Below, in pieces: positions 6,850 to 13,130 of a stretch of DNA of 14,170 bases. This DNA is from CAXFCD01 sp964001155. Lineage in GTDB: Bacteria > Fidelibacterota > Marinisomatia > Marinisomatales > UBA1611. The position numbers and the translations under genes are program-made. Location of the stretch: positions 1 to 14,170 of the forward strand of contig CAXFCD010000102.1 of the NCBI GenBank assembly GCA_964001155.1. The letters run 5' to 3'. Below the pieces are notes generated by a model. The model had not been told where the DNA came from and did no database searches. It was given only the letters and a program-made list of their open reading frames with translations. The stretch's first letter is position 1, and every line of letters begins with the position of its first letter.

Positions 6850-8985
6850 ATGGCTAACCCTTCCACATCCATTGATGTCAGCCGAATCTTACGGCGATGC
6901 CTCATCGTCATATTTATTGGAATGATCGCTGTATTGGGCGTGGTCATTCTCTTGTCCAAAAACCTTCCTTCCCTTGAACAATTAGAGAATTATGATCCTG
7001 ATTTAGTAACACGGATTTATTCCGCTGATGGAAAAGTGTTGAACGAATTGTTTGTCCAAAAACGTGTTTTTGTGGAATTGGATAAAATCCCAACGCATAT
7101 GCAGAATGCAGTGGTTGCTTCAGAGGATCGGCGATTTTATGATCACTGGGGATTGTCTCTCCGAAGTGTCGCCCGTGCAATCATGATTAATACACTATCC
7201 ATGAGTTATCGCCAGGGATTCTCAACTCTAACTCAGCAGTTAGCTCGAAACCTTTATAAATCCGTTGGTTTTGAAGATAGTGTTATTCGAAAAATCAAGG
7301 AGGTCATTACAGCGATTCAAATCGAGCGGACTTACACCAAAGATGAAATTTTAGAAATGTACCTGAATACGGTTCACTTCGGTCATGGCACCTACGGCGT
7401 GGAAGCGGCAACGAAGCGATTTTTTGGGAAAGAATCAAAAGACTTGGCAATAGATGAATCAGCTTTATTGGTTGGATTATTGCCGGCACCGGCCAGTTAT
7501 TCACCGATCCATCATCCGGATAGAGCCATTCGCAGGCGGAACACAGTGCTGCGGCTCATGAAAGACCAAAATTATCTGCGGGTGAGTGAATATGAGGAAA
7601 ACAGGGTCAAAACTTTAGAATCTGTCCAAGAGCAAACCAAAAGGGGTATGGCACCCTACTTTACGGAATATGTCCGCCGATTGCTTGAAAAAGAAGATGA
7701 AGTCCTGGATGTGAACATTTATCGTGACGGATTGAAAATTTATACCACCTTGGATTCGCGATTGCAAACCGTTGCGGAGGATGCAGTGATGCAATCCGTT
7801 CGGGATGACCAAAAAAAATTGAATCGTCGGTTATTTAATAATCGAGAAGAATTTGAAGATTTGGCTTATTTAACTATTTATCCTGAAGACACACTTAAAA
7901 TGATGATGGCCGGTGAACAGGAGCTCTATAAAGATTTGCGGGACAAACTTTTGGTCCAATGTGCTTTTGTTGCTTTGGACCCCAAAACAGGTAGGATCTT
8001 GGCCATGGTGGGCGGCCGGCCCGATTATCATGACCAATATAACCGTGCGGTCCAGGCCAAGCGTCAACCCGGTTCTGTATTTAAACCGTTTGTCTATACA
8101 ACTGCATTGGATAACGGCTATCCTGTCACGGAACAATTATTGAATCAACCTGTGGTGCTAAATGTGCAAAATGTGGATGGATCCTGGGTAAAGTGGAAAC
8201 CCCAGAATTACGATGGAAGTACCGGCGGACTCACCACACTTCGGGAAGGATTGCGAAAATCCTTAAACTTGATTTCCGTCAGAATGGTACAACAAGATTT
8301 TGCACCCTCAGAACAAGTAAAGCGGACAGCCCAACGCATGGGCATTTCAACAGATATTCGTGCAGTGGATGCATTAGCCCTGGGAACATCGGAGGTCCAT
8401 CCATTGGAGATTGTTTCTGCTTATGCAGCTTTTGCGAATCGCGGTGTGTATGCCAGGCCGATCGCCATCACACGGATTGAAGACCGCTATGGCAATGTAT
8501 TGAAGGAATATTTCCCGGAACAGAAAGAAGTCCTGAGCGAAGAGACAGCTTATTTAATGACGAGTCTTCTGCAAACCGTCATGGATCGCGGAACCGGTGG
8601 CAGTGCCCGTTGGAAATATAAATTTAGTCGTCCCGCCGCAGGAAAAACTGGAACCACCCAAGGTTGGAGTGATGCTTGGTTCGTGGGATTTACGCCGCAG
8701 ATCGCTGCAGGAGCCTGGTTTGGTGTAGACGATTTTCGTGTACCTTTAGGTCCTGGACAGGACGGCTCCCGAGCGGCATTACCTGCTTGGGCCAGGTTTA
8801 TGAAAGCTGCTCATGATACATTGGATTTACCCACTCATAAATTTGAAAAACCTGAGGGAGTGGCATATAAAGAAATTTGTTCTGTTTCCAAAAAAACGCT
8901 CCTGCCGGCTTGCCCCATAGAAAAAGAAATATTTAAACAAGGGACAGAACCAACCCAAAAGTGTAAGATCCATCGCACTCGGTAA
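6850..8985 (+). CDS. Class A penicillin-binding protein (PBP1A-like glycosyltransferase/transpeptidase)
   Basis: A bifunctional peptidoglycan synthase of 711 residues, anchored in the inner membrane and acting in the periplasm. A single N-terminal membrane helix lies at about residues 17-36. The GT51 transglycosylase domain follows, with E92 in ASEDRRFYDHWG (catalytic Glu), STLTQQLARNLY, and ERTYTKDEILEMYLNTVHFG carrying the second glutamate. The transpeptidase domain has the SxxK motif S409-VFK412 in RQPGSVFKPFVY, S471-L-N473 as the SxN motif and K599-T-G601 in GKTGTTQGWSDAWF. About 100 residues separate IYTTLDSRLQ from the SxxK motif, including a charged insert (QKKLNRRLFNNREEFEDL). The C-terminus has three cysteines (EICSV, PACPI, QKCKI). 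It lies 82 nt after fumC, so could have its own promoter, and converges on the Lpt permease gene. Confidence 0.95.
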   Translation: MANPSTSIDVSRILRRCLIVIFIGMIAVLGVVILLSKNLPSLEQLENYDPDLVTRIYSADGKVLNELFVQKRVFVELDKIPTHMQNAVVASEDRRFYDHWGLSLRSVARAIMINTLSMSYRQGFSTLTQQLARNLYKSVGFEDSVIRKIKEVITAIQIERTYTKDEILEMYLNTVHFGHGTYGVEAATKRFFGKESKDLAIDESALLVGLLPAPASYSPIHHPDRAIRRRNTVLRLMKDQNYLRVSEYEENRVKTLESVQEQTKRGMAPYFTEYVRRLLEKEDEVLDVNIYRDGLKIYTTLDSRLQTVAEDAVMQSVRDDQKKLNRRLFNNREEFEDLAYLTIYPEDTLKMMMAGEQELYKDLRDKLLVQCAFVALDPKTGRILAMVGGRPDYHDQYNRAVQAKRQPGSVFKPFVYTTALDNGYPVTEQLLNQPVVLNVQNVDGSWVKWKPQNYDGSTGGLTTLREGLRKSLNLISVRMVQQDFAPSEQVKRTAQRMGISTDIRAVDALALGTSEVHPLEIVSAYAAFANRGVYARPIAITRIEDRYGNVLKEYFPEQKEVLSEETAYLMTSLLQTVMDRGTGGSARWKYKFSRPAAGKTGTTQGWSDAWFVGFTPQIAAGAWFGVDDFRVPLGPGQDGSRAALPAWARFMKAAHDTLDLPTHKFEKPEGVAYKEICSVSKKTLLPACPIEKEIFKQGTEPTQKCKIHRTR

Positions 8986-8997
8986 ATTTGAGTTTAC
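8982..8997. other. Short hairpin spanning both convergent stop codons
   Basis: GTAAA (8982-8986) and TTTAC (8993-8997) form a 5-bp inverted repeat around TTTGAG. It contains the TAA stop of the PBP gene (8983-8985) and the complement of the permease stop (8994-8996). The stem is short and AT-rich and no long T-run follows on either strand, so it is at best a weak bidirectional terminator. It may be a by-product of two facing TAA codons. Confidence 0.25.
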
Positions 8998-10361
8998 AGT
9001 TCGTTATCTTTTTTGCGCAAAAAGGATAAAAGTGAAATAGGTGCTCGTTCCCGAACTGTATGCAATGTGAGATATAAAGCAAAAATCATTAAGACAACAT
9101 TCGGCATCCACATCCCCACAACCGCCGGCACTTGGTTCCGGTCAGCCATTTCTTCTCCCCCAATCAATAACACATAATAGAGAAGGAAAAATCCAAAGCT
9201 CAAACTGGTGCTGACGGCGAATCCGCCTCTTTTTGCCATAACGCCCAAGGGAGCGCCTAACAAAACAAATAAAATACAAGCGAAGGGGATGGAGAATTTT
9301 TTATGAATTTCAACTTTGTATTTATTCCGTCCTTTTTGGTAACTGGTGATGAGCCCAAACTCATTTTTAACTTGCCGCTCCAAACTTCGGATTTGTCGTT
9401 CTTTTTTATAGCGTTGAGTGCTGGAAAGGGTTGTATCCGCTTGAACTTTCTCCTTTGCTGATGCTACTATGATTGTCCCTTCCTCCATAGATTTCGGACG
9501 GATGCTGTCCCCTAATGTGCGATAAAATGCCCCAGCCAATCGGCTGTTGACAACCTGAATCCTGTTCTCATAATTCTCCACTTTTTCCATGATCATGGGA
9601 ACCGTCATTTCCCGGTCGGTCCTGTTAGAGGAATCTCTGCGATTTAAAAGAATATCATCTGCCGGAACTACAATTTTATGTGTTTCAAAAATGATCCGCC
9701 TGTAATTGGTGAAATCCTTGGACTCCAACTCATGAATTTCTCCATCAAAAAGGGTTAGTAGAAATGCATCGGCTAAAGTGGAAAGGGTTCCTGTTTTGGC
9801 ATGGATGCTGGTTTGGGACTTCTGTTTTCCCTTGGAGAATATGCGGACGTCAGACATTATTTCCCCTGATTTCCCCCCAACGATCATGCTGTAATCAGGG
9901 AGATTATCTATAAAAATGCCTGGCTCAATATTCATCCCTGGGCGCTTACGGTATATGTCGCCGGAAAGAAGGCGAGCTCTGAAATTCATATCCGGTAAAA
10001 TGTAATTGTTAAAATAGATCAACATGAGCGCAACCGTAATGCCAAACATGAGTGGTGCACGAATAATGGATAAGAAGCCGACCCCGGAAGCGCGCATGGC
10101 GTTGATCTCATTATCTTCTGAAAGCCGGCCAAAGGTCATAAGGGTTGCCAACAAAACTGCCATCGGCACAGAGAGAGCAATAATCCATGCCAAATTGAGA
10201 AAGAGATATTCCAGGATGGTGAGGACATCCAATCCTTTGCCTAAAAAGCGGTCAATGGCACGCAAGAGAAAATTGATGAAAAGGAGAAAGGTGATCATGA
10301 GCAGGGATAGAATAAAGGGCATGATCATTTCCCGAACAAAGTATCTGGACAGCAGTCGCAT
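8994..10361 (-). CDS. LptF/LptG family LPS-export permease (YjgP/YjgQ)
   Basis: An inner-membrane component of the Lpt system that, with the LptB ATPase, extracts lipopolysaccharide and passes it to the periplasmic bridge. Three N-terminal helices (about 11-35, 50-75 and 97-115) include the family stretch SVPMAVLLATLMTFGRLSEDNEINAMRASG. A periplasmic beta-rich domain follows (NIEPGIFIDNLPDYSMIVGG). A highly charged segment (about 265-350, SLERQVKNEFG) then precedes three C-terminal helices beginning FACILFVLLGAPLGVMAKRGGFA. LptF and LptG cannot be told apart by eye, and the usual partner gene is not in the window. The reading frame opens further upstream to a TTG at 10400, with an ATG at 10379. 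The ATG at 10361 is preferred because MRLLSRYFVRE is how the family normally begins. This choice gives 455 residues. Confidence 0.9.
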   Translation of the reverse strand: MRLLSRYFVREMIMPFILSLLMITFLLFINFLLRAIDRFLGKGLDVLTILEYLFLNLAWIIALSVPMAVLLATLMTFGRLSEDNEINAMRASGVGFLSIIRAPLMFGITVALMLIYFNNYILPDMNFRARLLSGDIYRKRPGMNIEPGIFIDNLPDYSMIVGGKSGEIMSDVRIFSKGKQKSQTSIHAKTGTLSTLADAFLLTLFDGEIHELESKDFTNYRRIIFETHKIVVPADDILLNRRDSSNRTDREMTVPMIMEKVENYENRIQVVNSRLAGAFYRTLGDSIRPKSMEEGTIIVASAKEKVQADTTLSSTQRYKKERQIRSLERQVKNEFGLITSYQKGRNKYKVEIHKKFSIPFACILFVLLGAPLGVMAKRGGFAVSTSLSFGFFLLYYVLLIGGEEMADRNQVPAVVGMWMPNVVLMIFALYLTLHTVRERAPISLLSFLRKKDNEL

Positions 10362-10470
10362 GGCAGAAATTACAATCATAAGAACGGGATTAAGTTTCAA
10401 TAATTCGTTGGAGTGGTTGGTTATTTTTCTTCGGTTCCGGAGAGATATTTTTTAATTTCCGCCGCTTTAA

Positions 10471-10486
10471 ATCAACCCGAGTTGAT
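10471..10486. repeat. Small inverted repeat upstream of tRNA-His
   Basis: ATCAAC and GTTGAT form a perfect 6-bp inverted repeat around CCGA. It lies between the divergent permease gene and tRNA-His, about 13 nt before the tRNA 5' end. It could be an operator or a processing hairpin; nothing in the sequence decides. Confidence 0.3.
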
Positions 10487-10499
10487 GAAAAGACGAATG

Positions 10500-10573
10500 G
10501 TGGGTGTAGCTCAGCTGGTTAGAGCACCTGGTTGTGGCCCAGGAGGCCGTGGGTTCAAATCCCATCACTCACC
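10500..10573 (+). tRNA. tRNA-His (GTG)
   Basis: A full cloverleaf: acceptor GTGGGTG/CACTCAC, D-arm GCTC/GAGC, anticodon stem CCTGG/CCAGG with loop TTGTGGC (anticodon GTG at 10534-10536), and T-arm GTGGG/CCCAT with loop TTCAAAT. The discriminator base is C (10573) and the genomic base before the 5' end is G (10499). This is the extra G-1 opposite C73 that marks histidine tRNAs, so the mature RNA probably begins at 10499. CCA is not encoded. Confidence 0.97.
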
Positions 10574-10579
10574 CTAATT

Positions 10580-10609
10580 GGATTAGGAGATAGGATAAAA
10601 GGATTAGGA
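10580..10609. repeat. Two copies of GGATTAGGA between the tRNAs
   Basis: The roughly 100-nt spacer between the two tRNA genes is AT/purine-rich and contains GGATTAGGA at 10580-10588 and 10601-10609, with a related GATAGGATA between them. This may be slippage-type tandem expansion; no gene or terminator is visible in the spacer, so the two tRNAs could be one transcript. Confidence 0.45.
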
Positions 10610-10674
10610 TTCCATAAATATTTATCTACTCCATTATTTGAAGAAATAATAAATCCGGCTTAAAAAAATGATAA

Positions 10675-10749
10675 CGGGGTATAGCGTAGTCCGGTTAACG
10701 CGCCTGCTTTGGGAGCAGGAGATCGGGAGTTCGAATCTCTCTACCCCGA
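10675..10749 (+). tRNA. tRNA-Pro (TGG)
   Basis: A full cloverleaf: acceptor CGGGGTA/TACCCCG with the C1-G72 pair typical of bacterial proline tRNAs, D-arm GCGT/ACGC, anticodon stem CCTGC/GCAGG with loop TTTGGGA (anticodon TGG at 10710-10712), and T-arm GGGAG/CTCTC with loop TTCGAAT. Discriminator A is at 10749; CCA is not encoded. It is followed within about 30 nt by an intrinsic terminator. Confidence 0.97.
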
Positions 10750-10778
10750 CTCGAGAATAATACCATATTCCTCTCATT

Positions 10779-10807
10779 AAAGCCTTGCTTAACTGCGAGG
10801 CTTTTTT
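10779..10807 (+). terminator. Intrinsic terminator after the tRNA pair
   Basis: AAAGCCTTGC (10779-10788) pairs with GCGAGGCTTT (10795-10804) around the loop TTAACT. This makes a 10-bp stem with one T-G wobble, and the T-tract runs to 10807. It ends the tRNA-His/tRNA-Pro transcript and marks the boundary to the AT-rich segment on the right. Confidence 0.85.
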
Positions 10808-10840
10808 GTTTCATACCTTATCATATTTATTCATTAATAC

Positions 10841-11028
10841 CCAAATAAAGGACACAAATTTGAAGGACACACCCCTATGGGCGTATGGGATTTGAGACCT
10901 TTTGCTAAATCCGCATTCCGCACAAAGTAATTCAAAAGAAGTTCCATTATTCCAACCCAACCAGATTTAAGGCACACATTCCTATGGTATTTTTCAAAAG
11001 GACAGGAAAGACACTCCCTATAGATGAG
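10841..11028. repeat. Degenerate short repeats (ACAC-CCCTATGG type) in a non-coding stretch
   Basis: The 296-nt stretch between the tRNA terminator and the next gene has no convincing gene. It does contain related words: AAGGACACA (10849-10855 region), AAGGACACACCCCTATGGG (10863-10881), AAGGCACACATTCCTATGG (10969-10986) and AAAGACACTCCCTATAG (11007-11022). They look like diverged copies of one element of about 20 nt. Short reading frames exist on both strands but are interrupted, and none resembles a known protein. It may be the remains of a mobile or REP-like element; this is inference. Confidence 0.4.
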
Positions 11029-11103
11029 AATTTTTATATAGCCTGTATACACACAGGGTTATTAGATTTAATAATAGTAAATAAAAATACAATGAGGAAT
11101 TTT

Positions 11104-11511
11104 ATGAATTTAAAAATCGTATTTCGTATCTATGCTGCTTTTGGAATAATATTTATTCTACTTGCGACTTTATCACCAGAAGGTTTAATGGAACCTTATG
11201 GTTTTACATTGAATGAAGGTATGATTACTATGGTCAATTTTATGATTGGGTTTCAAATGATTATTGTTTTGGTTACTTGGCAGTTACCTGAATGGCTTGG
11301 TGATGACCTTTCAAAAGCTGGTCTAACTTATGTTGTCATTTCACTTATACCTGCAATACAAGGCATATATCTTATGTCAACCGGAGCATTACCTGCATCA
11401 ACATCGGGTTATGTAGAAACGGCTATTTGGTGTGTATTTGCAGCATTATTTTATTTCTATAGTCAAAAAGGCACAGAAAAAACTATAATTACCCCAGATT
11501 CTGAAGAATAA
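11104..11511 (+). CDS. Small four-helix membrane protein of unknown function
   Basis: A 135-residue, very hydrophobic protein that I do not recognise. Four probable membrane helices lie at about residues 5-23, 40-59, 73-92 and 103-120, with short polar links and an acidic, soluble tail ending PDSEE. The frame is open further upstream to 10984. The ATG at 11104 is chosen because GAGGA (11094-11098) sits 5 nt before it, and upstream residues would come from the repeat-like non-coding stretch. It is AT-rich, unlike the genes left of the tRNAs, and is closed by its own terminator at 11538. It precedes the alkB-like gene by about 300 nt on the same strand; a functional link is possible but unsupported. 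Confidence 0.75.
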   Translation: MNLKIVFRIYAAFGIIFILLATLSPEGLMEPYGFTLNEGMITMVNFMIGFQMIIVLVTWQLPEWLGDDLSKAGLTYVVISLIPAIQGIYLMSTGALPASTSGYVETAIWCVFAALFYFYSQKGTEKTIITPDSEE

Positions 11512-11537
11512 AATTATTATAAAAATAATACAAAAAT

Positions 11538-11559
11538 CCCCACATTCGTGGGGTTTTTT
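11538..11559 (+). terminator. Intrinsic terminator after the 4-TM protein gene
   Basis: CCCCAC (11538-11543) and GTGGGG (11548-11553) form a perfect 6-bp GC-rich stem around ATTC, followed by six T. It lies 26 nt after the stop codon. The core, from CACATTCG onward, is identical over 27 nt (11541-11567) to the terminator after the alkB-like gene. Confidence 0.85.
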
Positions 11560-11621
11560 GTTTGTGGGATGATGTGATATAAAAATTTTCAATTTATGCT
11601 ATTAATAATTAAATTTTTTTA

Positions 11622-11732
11622 ATGAAACTTTTACTTCTGGCATTAATTGCTTATTTGACAAAAAAAGGTATAATCGTGTTACCATTTGATTTAAAATGGT
11701 TTTCAAAGAAAATTAAAAAAAATGTTAAATAA
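11622..11732 (+). CDS. Possible 36-residue peptide with hydrophobic N-terminus and basic tail
   Basis: An ATG-to-TAA frame too short to call with confidence. It starts MKLLLLALIAYLTKKG, a hydrophobic run able to span or touch a membrane, and ends with the strongly basic KWFSKKIKKNVK. No Shine-Dalgarno site precedes it, the region is extremely AT-rich and chance frames of this size are common there. If real it would be a small membrane-associated peptide encoded between two terminated genes. Confidence 0.22.
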   Translation: MKLLLLALIAYLTKKGIIVLPFDLKWFSKKIKKNVK

Positions 11733-11756
11733 AGTGGCTCTGATAAACCATATTAC

Positions 11757-11784
11757 ATTACACCCCGTAGGCGTATTGTGTAAT
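11757..11784. promoter_or_regulatory. Inverted repeat upstream of the alkB-like gene
   Basis: ATTACAC (11757-11763) and GTGTAAT (11778-11784) form a perfect 7-bp inverted repeat around CCCGTAGGCGTATT, 30 nt before the overlapping leader ATG at 11815 and 38 nt before the alkB-like ATG. It could be an operator, a 5'-UTR hairpin or a mobile-element end. Its ACACCCC...GGCGTAT words resemble the element at 10868-10885. Confidence 0.4.
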
Positions 11785-11814
11785 TATTTGATTTGTAATT
11801 TTTAGGAATAAAGA

Positions 11815-11838
11815 ATGAAATCATGGCTGCTATTCTAA
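11815..11838 (+). CDS. Seven-codon overlapping leader frame (MKSWLLF) at the alkB-like start
   Basis: AGGA at 11804-11807 is spaced 7 nt before the ATG at 11815, but 15 nt before the alkB-like ATG at 11823. The ATG at 11815 opens a frame of only seven codons, MKSWLLF, then TAA at 11836-11838, in a different frame that overlaps the alkB-like start. It may be a regulatory leader, an accidental start or the sign of a missing base. A single inserted base near the TAA would join MKSWLLF to the KYLKYYIPG of the main frame. Confidence 0.35.
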   Translation: MKSWLLF

Positions 11839-12953
11839 AATATCTTAAATATTATATCCCAGGGATTACGAGCATTCTATTTATCGTAATATTATTAATG
11901 GGTGAAAATTACCCAACTTATTTTTTGATTGGGTTTTCAATATTTCTAATCATTGGGGATCTTATTCTCCCGAGAGATAAGGAAATTCAAAAGTTTTCTT
12001 ATCCATTTTTTTTAAATCTCTCTTTATACATCAATCTGCCGATTATTTTTATTTTGGTGTTACTAATTGTTTCCATTTTCAGTCATAATGTATCTCAATG
12101 GTATATAGATATTTTAGATTCTTACTTATATATAGATTTTATGAAAATCAGAAACTCTTACCATAGTATCGATAAAATTTCTCTTATTATACAAACTGGT
12201 TTATCTATCGGGATGCTTGGTACTGTTCCTGGACATGAATTAACCCATAGAAAGAAAAATAAGTTTGATATGTCTGTAGGGAATTGGTTACTTGCTTTTT
12301 CTTGGGATTGCACTTTTGCTATAGAACATGTTTATGGTCATCATAAAAATGTAGGTTTCCCTGAAGATCCGGCAACTGGAAAAAGAGGAGAAAATATATA
12401 TTTATTTATTCTAAAAGCTATTGCGCAAGAGCAGGTTGGCGGATGGAAACTTGAAATAAGTCGATTACGTAGAAATGGGTTTAGTGCTTTCAGTTTTCAT
12501 AATAGAATGATTATTGGCTATTTAAGAAGTGTAATCATCACATTATTAGCTTTTCTCATTGGCGGTACAAGCGGAATGTTTTACTTTTTATTACTAGCCC
12601 TATTAGCAAAATCACTTTTGGAAGCAATAAATTATGTTGAACACTATGGTTTGGTTCGAAATAAAGGGGAACCGATCCGTATGAGACACTCCTGGAATTC
12701 TAATCATTGTCTCAGCAGTTTATATTTATACAATGTAACAAGACACTCTGATCATCATAGAGCATCAAATTTAAAATTTTGGGAACTGAATCCTTGCGAT
12801 GAAAGCGCACCAAATTTGCCTTATGGTTATTTAGGGATGCTATACCTTCTATTGATTACTCCTTTTATTTATAGAAAAATTATGGCAAAAAAATTAATCG
12901 ATTGGGACTTGAATTATGCGAATGAACAAGAAAAAGAATTGATTACTGTGTAG
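11823..12953 (+). CDS. AlkB-type membrane non-haem di-iron monooxygenase (alkane/hydrocarbon hydroxylase family)
   Basis: A 376-residue integral-membrane protein of the AlkB/XylM branch of the desaturase-hydroxylase superfamily, which hydroxylates alkanes or related chains using O2 and rubredoxin-type electron donors. The full set of iron-binding histidine motifs is present: HELTH at 138-142, EHVYGHHKNV with E168/H169/H173/H174 followed by FPEDPATG, NYVEHYGLVR at 270-279, and RHSDHH at 307-312. The EDPA and NYVEHYG motifs are AlkB signatures and argue against an ordinary fatty-acid desaturase. The usual LQRHSDHH is NVTRHSDHH here, so the substrate may differ. Hydrophobic helices lie at about 12-26, 32-48, 66-88, 122-136 and 231-265. 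No rubredoxin or rubredoxin reductase gene is in the window. The gene is AT-rich. The start is uncertain because a better-spaced overlapping ATG lies 8 nt upstream in another frame. Confidence 0.87.
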   Translation: MAAILKYLKYYIPGITSILFIVILLMGENYPTYFLIGFSIFLIIGDLILPRDKEIQKFSYPFFLNLSLYINLPIIFILVLLIVSIFSHNVSQWYIDILDSYLYIDFMKIRNSYHSIDKISLIIQTGLSIGMLGTVPGHELTHRKKNKFDMSVGNWLLAFSWDCTFAIEHVYGHHKNVGFPEDPATGKRGENIYLFILKAIAQEQVGGWKLEISRLRRNGFSAFSFHNRMIIGYLRSVIITLLAFLIGGTSGMFYFLLLALLAKSLLEAINYVEHYGLVRNKGEPIRMRHSWNSNHCLSSLYLYNVTRHSDHHRASNLKFWELNPCDESAPNLPYGYLGMLYLLLITPFIYRKIMAKKLIDWDLNYANEQEKELITV

Positions 12954-12970
12954 AAAAAATTGATCTAATT

Positions 12971-12992
12971 CCTCACATTCGTGGGGTTTTTT
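12971..12992 (+). terminator. Intrinsic terminator after the alkB-like gene
   Basis: CCTCAC (12971-12976) pairs with GTGGGG (12981-12986), with one T-G wobble, around ATTC, followed by six T. It lies 17 nt after the alkB-like stop. From 12974 to 13000 it is identical to 11541-11567 behind the preceding gene, far beyond what a generic terminator requires. Confidence 0.85.
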
Positions 12993-13130
12993 GTTTGTGG
13001 AATGGTGGGTAGAATTAATTTTATTAACTTATTTTAATAAAGGCGAATTAGAAGTGAGTATTGAAAATAAAATAATCGTTTGTTAGATAGTCATCCACAA
13101 TGAATTTTTAATTTTAAGGAATTCTGGTTT

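Noticed and set aside
8193..8480. Plus-strand frame of 95 codons inside the PBP gene
   Set aside because: It overlaps the transpeptidase domain in another frame, where the main frame carries the SLN motif.
10362..10400. Longer Lpt permease start at TTG 10400 or ATG 10379
   Set aside because: MRLLSRYFVRE from ATG 10361 matches the usual family N-terminus; the extension starts at a rare codon and adds an atypical hydrophobic lead.
10401..10470. Minus-strand tail reading KAAEIKKYLSGTEEK followed by TAA
   Set aside because: It looks like a protein C-terminus, but a TGA lies just upstream in frame and no start exists; too short to support a gene remnant.
10841..11028. CRISPR-like array
   Set aside because: The repeated words are few, diverged and irregularly spaced, with no cas genes nearby.
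10834..11052. Minus-strand frame of 72 codons
   Set aside because: No recognisable domain, no ribosome binding site, and it spans the degenerate repeats and the true upstream region of the 4-TM gene; probably chance.
10984..11103. Upstream extension of the 4-TM protein frame to ATG 10984
   Set aside because: The extra 40 residues are encoded by repeat-like sequence and lack a ribosome binding site, while ATG 11104 has GAGGA at proper spacing.
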